Assembly (NCBI GenBank): GCA_038253825.1
Contig: JBBSGT010000007.1
Span: forward strand, 1-52,741
Length of the DNA: 52,741 nt
Direction of reading: 5' to 3'
Source: JACDET01 sp038253825
GTDB lineage: Bacteria > Patescibacteriota > Microgenomatia > Levybacterales > UBA12049
Shown: one piece after another, positions 33,246 to 41,347 of the stretch
How positions within the stretch are numbered: position 1 is the stretch's first letter
How the letters are laid out: the number at the start of each line of letters is the position of its first letter
Notes under the pieces: model-generated
Seen by the model: only the letters and a program-made list of their open reading frames with translations
The model's database searches: none
Told to the model about the DNA's origin: nothing
Program-made: the position numbers and the translations under genes

Positions 33246-33274
33246 ATGTTAGCGTGTTATTTATCAAAAGTCAA
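33246..33274 (-). promoter_or_regulatory. Promoter of guaB
   Basis: On the minus strand: TTGACT (33269-33274), 17-nt spacer, TAACAT (33246-33251), 5 nt to ATG 33240. It sets the guaB start and predicts no leader. Confidence 0.55.
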
Positions 33275-33389
33275 TAAAATTAAAATTACGTAAGAGTTTT
33301 GGAGATAATAACTATATCAATCTTGTATTAAATCATGCAAATGTAAGTAAAGCGTATGCTATTGTGTCAGAAAAATGTCAATATACAAC

Positions 33390-33419
33390 TTGACACGCAA
33401 TTCTTACATCTGATAGCCT
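33390..33419 (+). promoter_or_regulatory. Promoter and dyads upstream of the GH130-like pair
   Basis: TTGACA (33390-33395), 18-nt gap, TAGCCT (33414-33419). The -35 is embedded in inverted repeats: GTGTCA (33364-33369) with TGACAC (33391-33396), and ATGTAAG (33341-33347) with CTTACAT (33403-33409). A small hairpin CGGTA-gttt-TACCG with a following T run lies in the leader (33429-33442). Confidence 0.4.
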
Positions 33420-33462
33420 AAATACAGGCGGTAGTTTTACCGTTTTATAGATTATTTATAGC

Positions 33463-35289
33463 ATGATACGTTTAATTGGTACCACAGAAAAAGATAATGA
33501 AATTTACCTCTACTATTCGTACACCAAACAAACGAAAAGCTTCTTTAAATCAATTACCAGTAAAGACGGATTTGAATTCAATGGCGCGAATAAATATGTC
33601 ATTGTTACGGACCCCAAAGGTCGTGAAGAACCAAAGTATGACTGGAAAAGCCTCTTAATCACACGACAAAAGGATCACTATGCAGCCACCTATAAAATAA
33701 ATTCAAAGAATTCTCCAAATCTGAGCGTTGCAGTCTCAAATGAAATGCCCCGTTGGAAAAAAGTGAGTAAAATTGAAAATATCAAAGAAGTCGGAGCTCT
33801 TGTACCAGAATATCAGTACAAAAACCGCTATGTACTCTATTTTGGTGAAAAGGAGATAAAACTTGCTTATTCTTCCCGATTGGAAGCATGGAAAATTCAT
33901 GAACCACCAGTTCTGCAAGCACGCAAAGGATTCTTTGATGATGGAGAACTTGAAGTAGCAAAAGTCTATAATGAACCGGACCAGATTTTGCTCTTGTATT
34001 ATGTGAAACACAAACATGGTGATAATGTCACCTACAGCGTCGGGGCCGCAGGAATGGATAAAAAAGATCCAACGAACGTTTTATGGAGACTCGATCAACC
34101 ACTTTGGGAAACTTCAGAAGAAGTCAGAGGCGAAGAAATGCGTCCACTTGGTATCGAAAAGCACAAAGATATGTTGATTCTTTACTGGGTTATCGGTAAC
34201 TCAAATGTCTACGCAATTTCCTGTCCGCTTCCCGGCAAAGGACAAAGTCTGAAAGACAAACATGCATCAATTCTTTTGAACAAACATCCACAAAACCCGA
34301 TCATTACCCCAAATCCAAAAAACAGATGGGAATCACGCGCCACATTTAATACCGCTGCTTTATATGAAGATGGCAAAGTTCACTTCCTTTACCGCTCACT
34401 TGGAGACACTGACCTTTCAGTCTTAGGTTATGCAACAAGCTCGGATGGCATCACAATTGATGACCGCCCTGATGAACCAGCATATTTCCCACGCGAAGCT
34501 TTTGAGACACCAGGAGGCCACTCATTTAAGCGATTTGCCGATCATTTCGCATCAGGTGGTGGGTATGGTGGCATTGAGGATCCAAGAATTACCAAAGTGG
34601 AAGATATGGTCTATCTGACCTATGTCGCTTTTGATGGGTATAGTCCTCCTCGTGTCGCACTGAGCTCGATGCCTGTTAAAGATTTTCTCGACAGGAAATG
34701 GGAAAATTGGAAAAAGCCAAAACTCATTTCTCCTCCAGGAATGGTCAATAAAAGTGCAGTCATCTTTCCAGAAAAAATTAACGGCAAATATGTTGTTATG
34801 CATCGTGTTTATCCCAACATTTTAGTGGATGTCGTGGATGATTTGAACTTTGACGACAAGTATCTCACCGGACATTACTTTATCCCTCCACGAAAGAAAT
34901 ACTGGGACAGTAAAAAAGTGGGAGCAGGTGCTCCACCAATGAAGACCAAAGATGGCTGGCTGCTTATTTACCAATCAGTTGGATATCAAGATTCAAGTCG
35001 TTATAAGATTGGGGCAATGCTTTTGGACAAAGATGACCCAACAAAAGTTCTCTATCGAACGAATAATCCTATCATTTCACCTGATCAGAGCTATGAGAAC
35101 GATGGTTTCAAAGCCGGCGTTGTGTATCCCTGTGGTGCTGTCATCAAAGAGGATAAATTATTGGTCTATTACGGCGGTGCTGATACAGTCGTCTGTGCAG
35201 CTGAGGCAAATCTCGATACCTTCCTCAAACAAATGAAATACAATCAAGAACCGAAACTCAAACGAGTAACGAGCCCAATACTCAATTAA
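33463..35289 (+). CDS. GH130-like protein with degenerate first propeller
   Basis: A 608-residue two-part protein. Residues about 275-600 form a GH130/DUF377 five-blade propeller: NPIITPNPKNRWESRATFN, GGIEDPRITKVED, GAGAPPMKTKDGWLLIY, GAMLLDKDDP and VVYPCGAVIKEDKLLVYYGGAD. The usual KDAG and YHGV are changed (NKSA, YQSV). Residues 1-270 look like a diverged, repeat-containing propeller without these motifs. No signal peptide. GH130 enzymes phosphorolyse beta-mannosides; whether this one is active is unclear. Confidence 0.75.
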   Translation: MIRLIGTTEKDNEIYLYYSYTKQTKSFFKSITSKDGFEFNGANKYVIVTDPKGREEPKYDWKSLLITRQKDHYAATYKINSKNSPNLSVAVSNEMPRWKKVSKIENIKEVGALVPEYQYKNRYVLYFGEKEIKLAYSSRLEAWKIHEPPVLQARKGFFDDGELEVAKVYNEPDQILLLYYVKHKHGDNVTYSVGAAGMDKKDPTNVLWRLDQPLWETSEEVRGEEMRPLGIEKHKDMLILYWVIGNSNVYAISCPLPGKGQSLKDKHASILLNKHPQNPIITPNPKNRWESRATFNTAALYEDGKVHFLYRSLGDTDLSVLGYATSSDGITIDDRPDEPAYFPREAFETPGGHSFKRFADHFASGGGYGGIEDPRITKVEDMVYLTYVAFDGYSPPRVALSSMPVKDFLDRKWENWKKPKLISPPGMVNKSAVIFPEKINGKYVVMHRVYPNILVDVVDDLNFDDKYLTGHYFIPPRKKYWDSKKVGAGAPPMKTKDGWLLIYQSVGYQDSSRYKIGAMLLDKDDPTKVLYRTNNPIISPDQSYENDGFKAGVVYPCGAVIKEDKLLVYYGGADTVVCAAEANLDTFLKQMKYNQEPKLKRVTSPILN

Positions 35290-35381
35290 TTGCCAATTTA
35301 CAATTTCCATTGAATTTTCAGTGACATAATGTTACATTAATAATTGATTGAAAATTAAAAATTGTAAACTGAAAATTAATT
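35284..35381. repeat. Imperfect AT-rich inverted repeat between the GH130-like genes
   Basis: Arms 35284-35306 and 35359-35381 (23 bp each, 18 matches). They flank a 52-bp centre and end 4 bp before the second GH130-like start. It could form a long hairpin in the intergenic RNA or be a decayed miniature element. Confidence 0.6.
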
Positions 35382-35385
35382 AACA

Positions 35386-37353
35386 ATGATAAAACTCCAG
35401 CGTAGTCCAGACAATCCGATTCTTAAACCAGACCTTGCAAATGCATGGGAACATGACGGTGCGTTTAATGGTTGTGTTGCTTATAAAGATGGCATCTTTC
35501 ATATGGTTTACCGAGCGCTCTCAGAAGAGAAACGCCAAAACGGAGTTTTGATGCGTGTTTCGACTGTGGGGTATGCGACAAGTACTGATGGCGTTCATTT
35601 CAGTGGCCAGAAGATGCTCTTTGAACCGACTGAAGATTGGGAAGTCTATGGGTGTGAAGATCCGAGAATCACTTATTTTGAAGGGAAATTTTATATCTTT
35701 TATACAGCACTTTCAGTATTTCCCTTCACTGCATACGGCATAAAGACTGCCGTCGCTGTCACGACGGATTTTAAAACGTTTGAGAAGCATCCGGTTAGTA
35801 CCTTCAATGCCAAAGCTATGGCACTTTTCCCAGAACGAGTAGACGGCAAAATGGCTGCTCTTATCACTATCAATACGGATATCCCTCCGGCAAAGATTGC
35901 GCTTGCAGTTTTTGAAAAAGAGAGCGATATTTGGTCACCCTACTATTGGCAAGAATGGTATGACAGTGCAAATAGCCACATCATTCATCTGCTTCGTGAT
36001 ATGCGGGATCAAATAGAACTTGGTTCCCCACCGATCAAGACAGACAAGGGTTGGTTGTTCATGTATTCATATATTGGAAATTATATGTCAAACAATAAAG
36101 ACTTTGGCATTGAAGCTGCACTTTTGGATCTCAATAATCCAAGAAACATTCTCGGCAGAACTGACTACTCCCTCATGAATCCTGAAACCGAATATGAACT
36201 GCAAGGTGATGTGGCAAATATTGTTTTTCCCTCGGGTGCGCTCATTAAAGATAAGCAACTTTATGTGTATTATGGAGCTGCAGATACCCGTGTCGGTGTC
36301 GCAACCTGTGATGTCACTGAACTTGTCAACGATATTCTCTCTATCCAAGCAACTGAACATGAACATAAGCACGAAGAAAATGCAGCGGCAACAAAATTGG
36401 ACTTTCAACAACCAGCTGTTAAGCTCGAACGCTTTCGAGATAATCCGATCATTAAACCAGCTCTTGAACTTCAATGGCAAGCACTCGGCACATATAATCC
36501 GGCTGCAATTTATGAAGATGGCAAAGTGCACATCCTTTATCGTGCACAATCCTATGATGGGACGTCAGTTGTCGGTTACGCGACTAGTAAAGATGGACTG
36601 CATATCGATGAAAATTTTGACGATCCAATTTATTACCCACGAGAAGCCTTTGAGTTAAAAACTCATCCGATTGGCAATTCAGGTTGTGAAGATCCCCGTA
36701 TCACCAGAATTGGGGACAAATTCTTTATGCTTTATACCGCCTATGACGGCACCAATCCTCCTCGGGTCGCCATGACAACGATATCGGTTGAGGACTTTTT
36801 ACAGAGAAAATGGAACTGGGAAAAGCCCCGGCTCATTTCTCATTCAGGGACAGATGACAAAGACGCCGGGCTCATAAAAGGAAAAGTTGCGGATACTTAT
36901 CTCGCCTTTCATAGACTTGGCTATGATATTTGGATCGATATTCGCAAAGATTATTATTTTTCAGAAAAGAATTGTCTGGGTGGCAAAATAGTTGCCCGAC
37001 CACGAGCTGATAAATGGGATAATGTCAAACTCGGTATCTCGGCGCCACCGATTGAGACGGAAAAGGGCTGGTTGCTTCTCTATCACGGCGTCAGTAATCC
37101 AGGGAATGTCTATAAAGTTGGTGCAATGATCCTGGATTATGAAGATCCTTACCATGTGATCGCTCGTAGCGACGAACCGATTTTTGATCCTGAGACGGAA
37201 TATGAAAAAGTTGGTTTGATACCAAATGTCGTTTTCCCGTGCGGAGCTGTAGTAATAGATGGTACGCTCTATGTCTATTATGGTGGGGCAGACAAGGTCG
37301 TAGGAGTCGCAACTATCCCGATGCCGACCTTACTCAATCACTTACTTCCTTAG
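35386..37353 (+). CDS. Tandem GH130-like protein, two propellers
   Basis: A 655-residue protein with two GH130/DUF377 modules (about 1-325 and 345-655). Module 1: GCEDPRITYFEGKFYIFYTA, GSPPIKTDKGWLFMYSYIG. Module 2 is the most canonical in the window: GCEDPRITRIGDKFFMLYTAYDG, DDKDAGL, LAFHRL, SAPPIETEKGWLLLYHGV and NVVFPCGAVVIDGTLYVYYGGAD. It may cleave or bind mannose-type glycans, and released mannose-1-phosphate could feed GDP-mannose use by gmd. Cytosolic; paired with the 608-aa homologue. Confidence 0.82.
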   Translation: MIKLQRSPDNPILKPDLANAWEHDGAFNGCVAYKDGIFHMVYRALSEEKRQNGVLMRVSTVGYATSTDGVHFSGQKMLFEPTEDWEVYGCEDPRITYFEGKFYIFYTALSVFPFTAYGIKTAVAVTTDFKTFEKHPVSTFNAKAMALFPERVDGKMAALITINTDIPPAKIALAVFEKESDIWSPYYWQEWYDSANSHIIHLLRDMRDQIELGSPPIKTDKGWLFMYSYIGNYMSNNKDFGIEAALLDLNNPRNILGRTDYSLMNPETEYELQGDVANIVFPSGALIKDKQLYVYYGAADTRVGVATCDVTELVNDILSIQATEHEHKHEENAAATKLDFQQPAVKLERFRDNPIIKPALELQWQALGTYNPAAIYEDGKVHILYRAQSYDGTSVVGYATSKDGLHIDENFDDPIYYPREAFELKTHPIGNSGCEDPRITRIGDKFFMLYTAYDGTNPPRVAMTTISVEDFLQRKWNWEKPRLISHSGTDDKDAGLIKGKVADTYLAFHRLGYDIWIDIRKDYYFSEKNCLGGKIVARPRADKWDNVKLGISAPPIETEKGWLLLYHGVSNPGNVYKVGAMILDYEDPYHVIARSDEPIFDPETEYEKVGLIPNVVFPCGAVVIDGTLYVYYGGADKVVGVATIPMPTLLNHLLP

Positions 37354-37358
37354 CTTAT

Positions 37359-37583
37359 TTATTTATATAACTTTAAGAACTCATCTCGTGACATATTTGC
37401 TTGTTTGAGAATCGACTGAAATGTTCCCGGAGCAATTGGTTTTGTATGGTTAGCGATCGTAATTTTTCTTCCATCTAAATGAAGCAAACGCACATGACTA
37501 CCAATTTGTCGAGTAATAACAAAACCTTGCTTTAGGAAAAAACGTATAAGCTTTTTTGGCGTAATCTGTGGCAGTTTACTCAT
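37359..37583 (-). CDS. hicA: HicA-type mRNA interferase toxin
   Basis: A 74-residue dsRBD-like toxin with the active-site His in RQIGSHVRLLHLDGRKITIANHTKPIAPGT (read in two halves: GSHVRLLH and ANHTKPIAPGT), plus PKKLIRFFLKQGF at the N-terminus, all HicA hallmarks. It starts immediately after the hicB stop (TAG-ATG), so antitoxin and toxin are translated in tandem from one message. Confidence 0.93.
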   Translation of the reverse strand: MSKLPQITPKKLIRFFLKQGFVITRQIGSHVRLLHLDGRKITIANHTKPIAPGTFQSILKQANMSRDEFLKLYK

Positions 37584-37853
37584 CTATTGGATAACTGCTC
37601 CTCGTGGAAGAGAAACTTCAGAGCGAGTTATTAAGGGATTTTCCGTCTCAACGGGGATTGATTCTCCCTCTTCTGCTAATGTGTCAATATGAAATTGTAT
37701 TAAATCATTTATTGCTATTTCGACCTCTTCTACTGTATCTGCCTCTGTAGCAATACCCAATAATGGGACAAAAGCCATTTGAGACCATGTATCAGTTCCC
37801 ATGCGCTTTTGTTTTTCTATAACTACAGTATAATTTGCCACTCGATGTTTCAT
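37584..37853 (-). CDS. hicB: HicB-type antitoxin
   Basis: An 89-residue protein with the partial RNase-H-like HicB fold (YTVVIEKQ, FVPLLGIATEADTVEEVEIAINDLIQFH). Start chosen at ATG 37853, which has a perfect TGG-TATAAT 6 nt upstream; the longer ORF would run through the promoter and into carS. There is no recognisable C-terminal helix-turn-helix or ribbon-helix-helix, so DNA binding may need the HicA partner or another protein. Confidence 0.88.
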   Translation of the reverse strand: MKHRVANYTVVIEKQKRMGTDTWSQMAFVPLLGIATEADTVEEVEIAINDLIQFHIDTLAEEGESIPVETENPLITRSEVSLPRGAVIQ

Positions 37854-37859
37854 AGAGTC

Positions 37860-37868
37860 ATTATACCA
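37860..37868 (-). promoter_or_regulatory. Extended -10 promoter for hicBA
   Basis: TGG-TATAAT on the minus strand, 6 nt before the hicB ATG. Lets hicBA be expressed apart from the upstream lipid operon. Confidence 0.6.
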
Positions 37869-37872
37869 TAGA

Positions 37873-37887
37873 AAAACAGGCTGTTTT
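37873..37887. promoter_or_regulatory. Palindromic candidate operator of hicBA
   Basis: AAAACAG-G-CTGTTTT: perfect 7-bp arms with one central base, between the -10 and the -35 position and touching the carS stop. It could be the autoregulatory operator of the toxin-antitoxin pair, or a weak T-tailed terminator of the lipid operon. Confidence 0.4.
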
Positions 37888-38446
37888 ATAATGGTTTGGG
37901 GCGGAGTTTGAAGAGAAAGCCGATAAATGTCGCCAACGGGTGGATCAAAAACCAAACGAAAAACAAAACAATGTATTGATACCACACGAGCGGCACATAA
38001 AACCACGTAAAGACAATGCCTCCCAAAATATAATCAATTTGATCAAACGGAAACCAACTTCTTCCTGGTTGAATACCCATTTGGCGTTTAAAAAAACTCT
38101 TTATTGCATCACCAGCAAGTGCACCAAAACCTAAGAGAAAACCGAGCACAACGGGATTTATGACATTGTAGCTTATAGGAAATATCTTTTGTTGCCAAGG
38201 GAAAATGTTGTAGAAAAAAACTTGCAGGTAGACACCGATAATTGCCGCTAGAATACCCACAATAAAGCCACGAATTGTTTTATGGCTCCCGAGAATTCGT
38301 TTCCCCCGAAATTTTAAATAAAAATCAACAGGCTGATTTAGTGGCCTCAAAATTCGAATTTTTCCCGACGCAAAAGCGCAGACATTGGCAAGTCCTGCCG
38401 GACTAAAAAACCAAAAAGCAAAAAAGACTATGGCAAGTATATTCAT
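37886..38446 (-). CDS. CarS-like CDP-lipid synthase
   Basis: A 186-residue membrane protein of the CTP-transferase family close to archaeal CDP-archaeol synthase (CarS, DUF46). Family marks are LRPLNQPVDFYLKFRGKRILGSHKTIRG and GALAGDAIKSFFKRQMGIQPG ending in FDQIDYILGG. Around five helices. It should activate a lipid phosphate with CTP, giving the CDP-lipid for the neighbouring CDP-alcohol phosphatidyltransferase. Start overlaps the lipid kinase stop by ATGA. Confidence 0.85.
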   Translation of the reverse strand: MNILAIVFFAFWFFSPAGLANVCAFASGKIRILRPLNQPVDFYLKFRGKRILGSHKTIRGFIVGILAAIIGVYLQVFFYNIFPWQQKIFPISYNVINPVVLGFLLGFGALAGDAIKSFFKRQMGIQPGRSWFPFDQIDYILGGIVFTWFYVPLVWYQYIVLFFVWFLIHPLATFIGFLFKLRPKPL

Positions 38447-39357
38447 TTCTCAGACACAAAAGGCAGATACATTTGATTTATTGCTTCATCTTTATTACGC
38501 AGGAACGTCACTTGTGCAGGCAAAATTTCTATCTCCAAAGGACCTTTATGCACAATGGGATCACCATCAACTTGAACGTATGGCTCTCCTTCAATTTGGA
38601 TATGTGAAGCCTTAAAACGCACTTTACCCAGTTCTGAATAGAGTGGATGTTTGAAGCCGCGGAATCGGAGATTGGTTATATAAGCATATTTGGAGGAAAA
38701 GAGAGTACAATCGAGCAAACCATCATTAAATTTTGCATCCTGCGAGACAATATAATTTTGACCTATTACAGGACAGTTAGCAATTACTAGGGAGGTGGCA
38801 CGAGCCGTCAATGTTACTTTTTTATCAATTGTCATAGTAATCTCTTGCTCGGGATGCGATATTAAACTTTGCACTGCAGAAAGTATATAAGACCGAAAGC
38901 CAATATATTTATGCTGCTGCCTATTAAAAACCACTCGGGCGTCAAATCCTGCACTCATATTAAAAACACCGATATTATGCTTAGGGATATTGGTATGAAG
39001 TAAATCAATTGTTACCGTTGCGGGTTGTTTTTGGAGAACATCCATAGCGTTCTCCACTGTTTCGACACCAAGGCAATACGAAATCGCATTCCCAAATCCA
39101 AAGGGAATAATTGCTAGCAATGGTTTTTTTTGTAGATGCGATACTGCATCGCAAACGGCATTAATACTTCCATCCCCACCTGCGATAGCAACGACTTCGG
39201 GACTTCGCTCTAGTAAATATGATTTCAACTGAATTTGAGTTAAATCAACAGGTTGTTCAGGTAAGAACGAATAGCTACGTTGGAGTTTTTCCCACAAGCG
39301 CACGGAATTTCCTTCATTGGATTTAGGATTGATCAGATAGATAATATCCTTCTTCAT
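38443..39357 (-). CDS. Diacylglycerol kinase-like lipid kinase
   Basis: A 304-residue DagK/YegS-type kinase. INPKSNEGNSVR, IAGGDGSINAVCDAV (the catalytic GGDGT-type loop), IPFGFGNAISYCLG and a C-terminal DDGLLDC-like NDGLLDCTLF, VDGDPI are diagnostic. It would make phosphatidic acid or a similar lipid phosphate. ATGA overlaps tie it to the PHP gene upstream and carS-like gene downstream, suggesting DAG to PA to CDP-DAG. Confidence 0.9.
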   Translation of the reverse strand: MKKDIIYLINPKSNEGNSVRLWEKLQRSYSFLPEQPVDLTQIQLKSYLLERSPEVVAIAGGDGSINAVCDAVSHLQKKPLLAIIPFGFGNAISYCLGVETVENAMDVLQKQPATVTIDLLHTNIPKHNIGVFNMSAGFDARVVFNRQQHKYIGFRSYILSAVQSLISHPEQEITMTIDKKVTLTARATSLVIANCPVIGQNYIVSQDAKFNDGLLDCTLFSSKYAYITNLRFRGFKHPLYSELGKVRFKASHIQIEGEPYVQVDGDPIVHKGPLEIEILPAQVTFLRNKDEAINQMYLPFVSEK

Positions 39358-40022
39358 TTTGTATGTGCTCCAGTCAAAATAATTTTATTTTTTAGCCGAT
39401 TAATTAAAGGGGAAAGAAACGTATATAGCGGCGCGTAGTCTGTTGCGAGCAGAGGATTTGCCAATAATTTTGCCAAATTATCTTTGGTTGGAATTTCCTC
39501 AATCCAACTAAATGTCACTCCTAATCCTTGGCTACCATGTGCATCACTACTCGCAGCTTTTGCTAATTTATTCTCATTGGCAAAAGCTGATGCCAGGTTT
39601 GGCTTTCCACGAAACCTACCTCTTCCATTAAATACTTCGACAATCGCAACATCCTTTTTAATCTTTTGCAAACCTGCATCTTGCATACCTTTGCGGAAGG
39701 TTTCATAGGGATGGGGAATATAGATTAGACCATCTTGCTGTTTGATAGCTGCAACTGTTTCTTCGATAGACAAACCACCAGGTATTGTCTCTTGCAAAAA
39801 TAATCCAATGATTTCACCTTGCTGCGTTCCAATTTCCTCACCAATAATAATCTCGTCTCCCAATTTTTTATGCAGCATTCTGGCAAAGCTTGTTTCATTA
39901 TGATCGGTCACCGCAATGTAGTTTAGCTTGCCATCCCAAAGTACTTTTTCATAATCTTCAGCAGTAATGCCCCCGTCATGTGATATGATTGAATGGGTAT
40001 GGAGATCAATTTTATACTTCAT
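39354..40022 (-). CDS. PHP-domain phosphoesterase
   Basis: A 222-residue PHP protein: DLHTHSIISHDGG (metal-binding HxH), ITDHNETSFA-like VTDHNETSF, GEEIGTQQGEIIGLFL, YIPHPYETF and SSDAHGSQGLG supply the metal ligands. Such proteins act as phosphatases or nucleases on various substrates. It heads the PHP-lipid kinase-CarS operon, so a phospholipid- or inositol-phosphate-related substrate is possible. Confidence 0.85.
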   Translation of the reverse strand: MKYKIDLHTHSIISHDGGITAEDYEKVLWDGKLNYIAVTDHNETSFARMLHKKLGDEIIIGEEIGTQQGEIIGLFLQETIPGGLSIEETVAAIKQQDGLIYIPHPYETFRKGMQDAGLQKIKKDVAIVEVFNGRGRFRGKPNLASAFANENKLAKAASSDAHGSQGLGVTFSWIEEIPTKDNLAKLLANPLLATDYAPLYTFLSPLINRLKNKIILTGAHTK

Positions 40023-40063
40023 ATCTTTTTATCTAAGAAACTATTTGAAATTAATTACGAACC

Positions 40064-40651
40064 ATGTTAACAGCGTATAAAAAACTTGCAGAAACAGCAC
40101 TCGAACCAGTTATTCAGCCTCTATCCAAGGTTAATCCAAACACCTTAACGCTACTAGGAAGTATACCACCTCTCCTGTTCTTTGTCTTTGTCCTAAATCA
40201 TTGGTATATAGCAGCGCTTATTGCTTTTCTTGGCAATGGGTTTGACTTGATTGATGGCATGGTGGCACGAAAATATAACCATGTTACCAACTTCGGCGGC
40301 TTTCTTGATTCCACAATGGATCGGGTAGCAGACTTTTTGCTCATCACTGCATTTGCCTTTGGTGGATTAGTCAGATGGGAAATTGTGGCACCACTTCTTC
40401 TTTTTTCTTTTCTTACCAGCTACATCAGAAGCAGGAGCGAATCAGCAAACAGAAATGTTAATTTTGCCGTGGGGCTAATCGCACGAACAGAGCGGCTTAT
40501 TATTATTATTTTTTCCCTTCTTCTCTACATCTTATTTCCAACGCTTAAGTTCGGAGTATTCAACGTCATTGAAGCCATCTTCCTCATCCTCACACTCTTA
40601 TCCCTCTTCACAGTTCTCCAGAGAGTCACTTATGCGTATAAAAAATTATAG
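40064..40651 (+). CDS. CDP-alcohol phosphatidyltransferase
   Basis: A 195-residue membrane enzyme with the class signature D-xx-DG-xx-AR-x8-G-xxx-D-xxx-D (FDLIDGMVARKYNHV then GGFLDSTMD, about 62-88). It swaps CMP on a CDP-lipid for an alcohol phosphate. With inositol-1-phosphate synthase 1.5 kb away, phosphatidylinositol-phosphate synthase is the attractive assignment; glycerol-phosphate (PgsA) is the alternative. Its end overlaps the HAD gene stop. Confidence 0.9.
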   Translation: MLTAYKKLAETALEPVIQPLSKVNPNTLTLLGSIPPLLFFVFVLNHWYIAALIAFLGNGFDLIDGMVARKYNHVTNFGGFLDSTMDRVADFLLITAFAFGGLVRWEIVAPLLLFSFLTSYIRSRSESANRNVNFAVGLIARTERLIIIIFSLLLYILFPTLKFGVFNVIEAIFLILTLLSLFTVLQRVTYAYKKL

Positions 40652-41311
40652 CGATGCAATGGCTTCTTTCAAATTCTTAAATATACCATCAGCTTTGGAA
40701 AAATCTTGTTTTTGGGAAAACTCATTTGGTATTGCAAAACAAAACAATCCTGCTGCCTTTGCTGATTCTACCCCATATTGTGTATCTTCAAAAGCAAGAC
40801 AGGTTGCTGGACTTAAGCCAAGAGAATCAGCTGCATGCAAATAAATATCAGGAAACGGTTTACCTCTCTTAACATCCGAACCGGAAACAACATTATGGAA
40901 GAGTGGAAACAAACCTGTTTTTTTCAATTTTAACAATGCCTCATTTCTCGGGCTACCACTTGCACAAGCCAATTTATATCTTTTTTTTTGGAAATACTGC
41001 ACTGCTTCCTCGGCAAACGGCATAAGCTTTAATGATTTTGAGTGAAACCATTCAATGAGTAGTTTTTCCTTTTGAGAAAGTAGTTCGTTTTTACTTATAG
41101 GTAAATTAAAATCTTGTATTAGCTCTGATTCAATAATATCGCCTCGCTTGCCAGCATATTTTAAATATTCCATTTGAGAAACAGTTTTACCAAGCGGCGT
41201 TAACACTTCCACCCATCCCTGCCATTGAAAATATTCTGTATCAACTAAAACCCCATCAATATCAAATATTATTCCTTCCAACGCATCCAGTTGTAATCGC
41301 TTATTGCCCAT
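40646..41311 (-). CDS. HAD phosphatase, beta-phosphoglucomutase-like
   Basis: A 221-residue HAD subfamily IA protein. Motif I FDIDGVLVDTE, cap domain, motif II ACASGSPRNE, motif III Lys in GKPFPDIYLHA, and motif IV FEDTQYGVESAKAAG. Substrate unknown: a sugar phosphate or, given the neighbours, an inositol or lipid-related phosphate. TAAAAT lies 6 nt upstream of the start. Confidence 0.9.
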   Translation of the reverse strand: MGNKRLQLDALEGIIFDIDGVLVDTEYFQWQGWVEVLTPLGKTVSQMEYLKYAGKRGDIIESELIQDFNLPISKNELLSQKEKLLIEWFHSKSLKLMPFAEEAVQYFQKKRYKLACASGSPRNEALLKLKKTGLFPLFHNVVSGSDVKRGKPFPDIYLHAADSLGLSPATCLAFEDTQYGVESAKAAGLFCFAIPNEFSQKQDFSKADGIFKNLKEAIASL

Positions 41312-41317
41312 CGACTT

Positions 41318-41323
41318 ATTTTA
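41318..41323 (-). promoter_or_regulatory. -10 for the HAD-IA gene
   Basis: TAAAAT on the minus strand, 6 nt before ATG 41311. Confidence 0.4.
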
Positions 41324-41347
41324 CGATAAAATACCAAAATAAACCAT

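Noticed and set aside
37854..38006. Longer hicB reading frame starting at 38006
   Set aside because: The extension overlaps carS, runs through a perfect TATAAT and the palindrome, and its residues do not resemble HicB.
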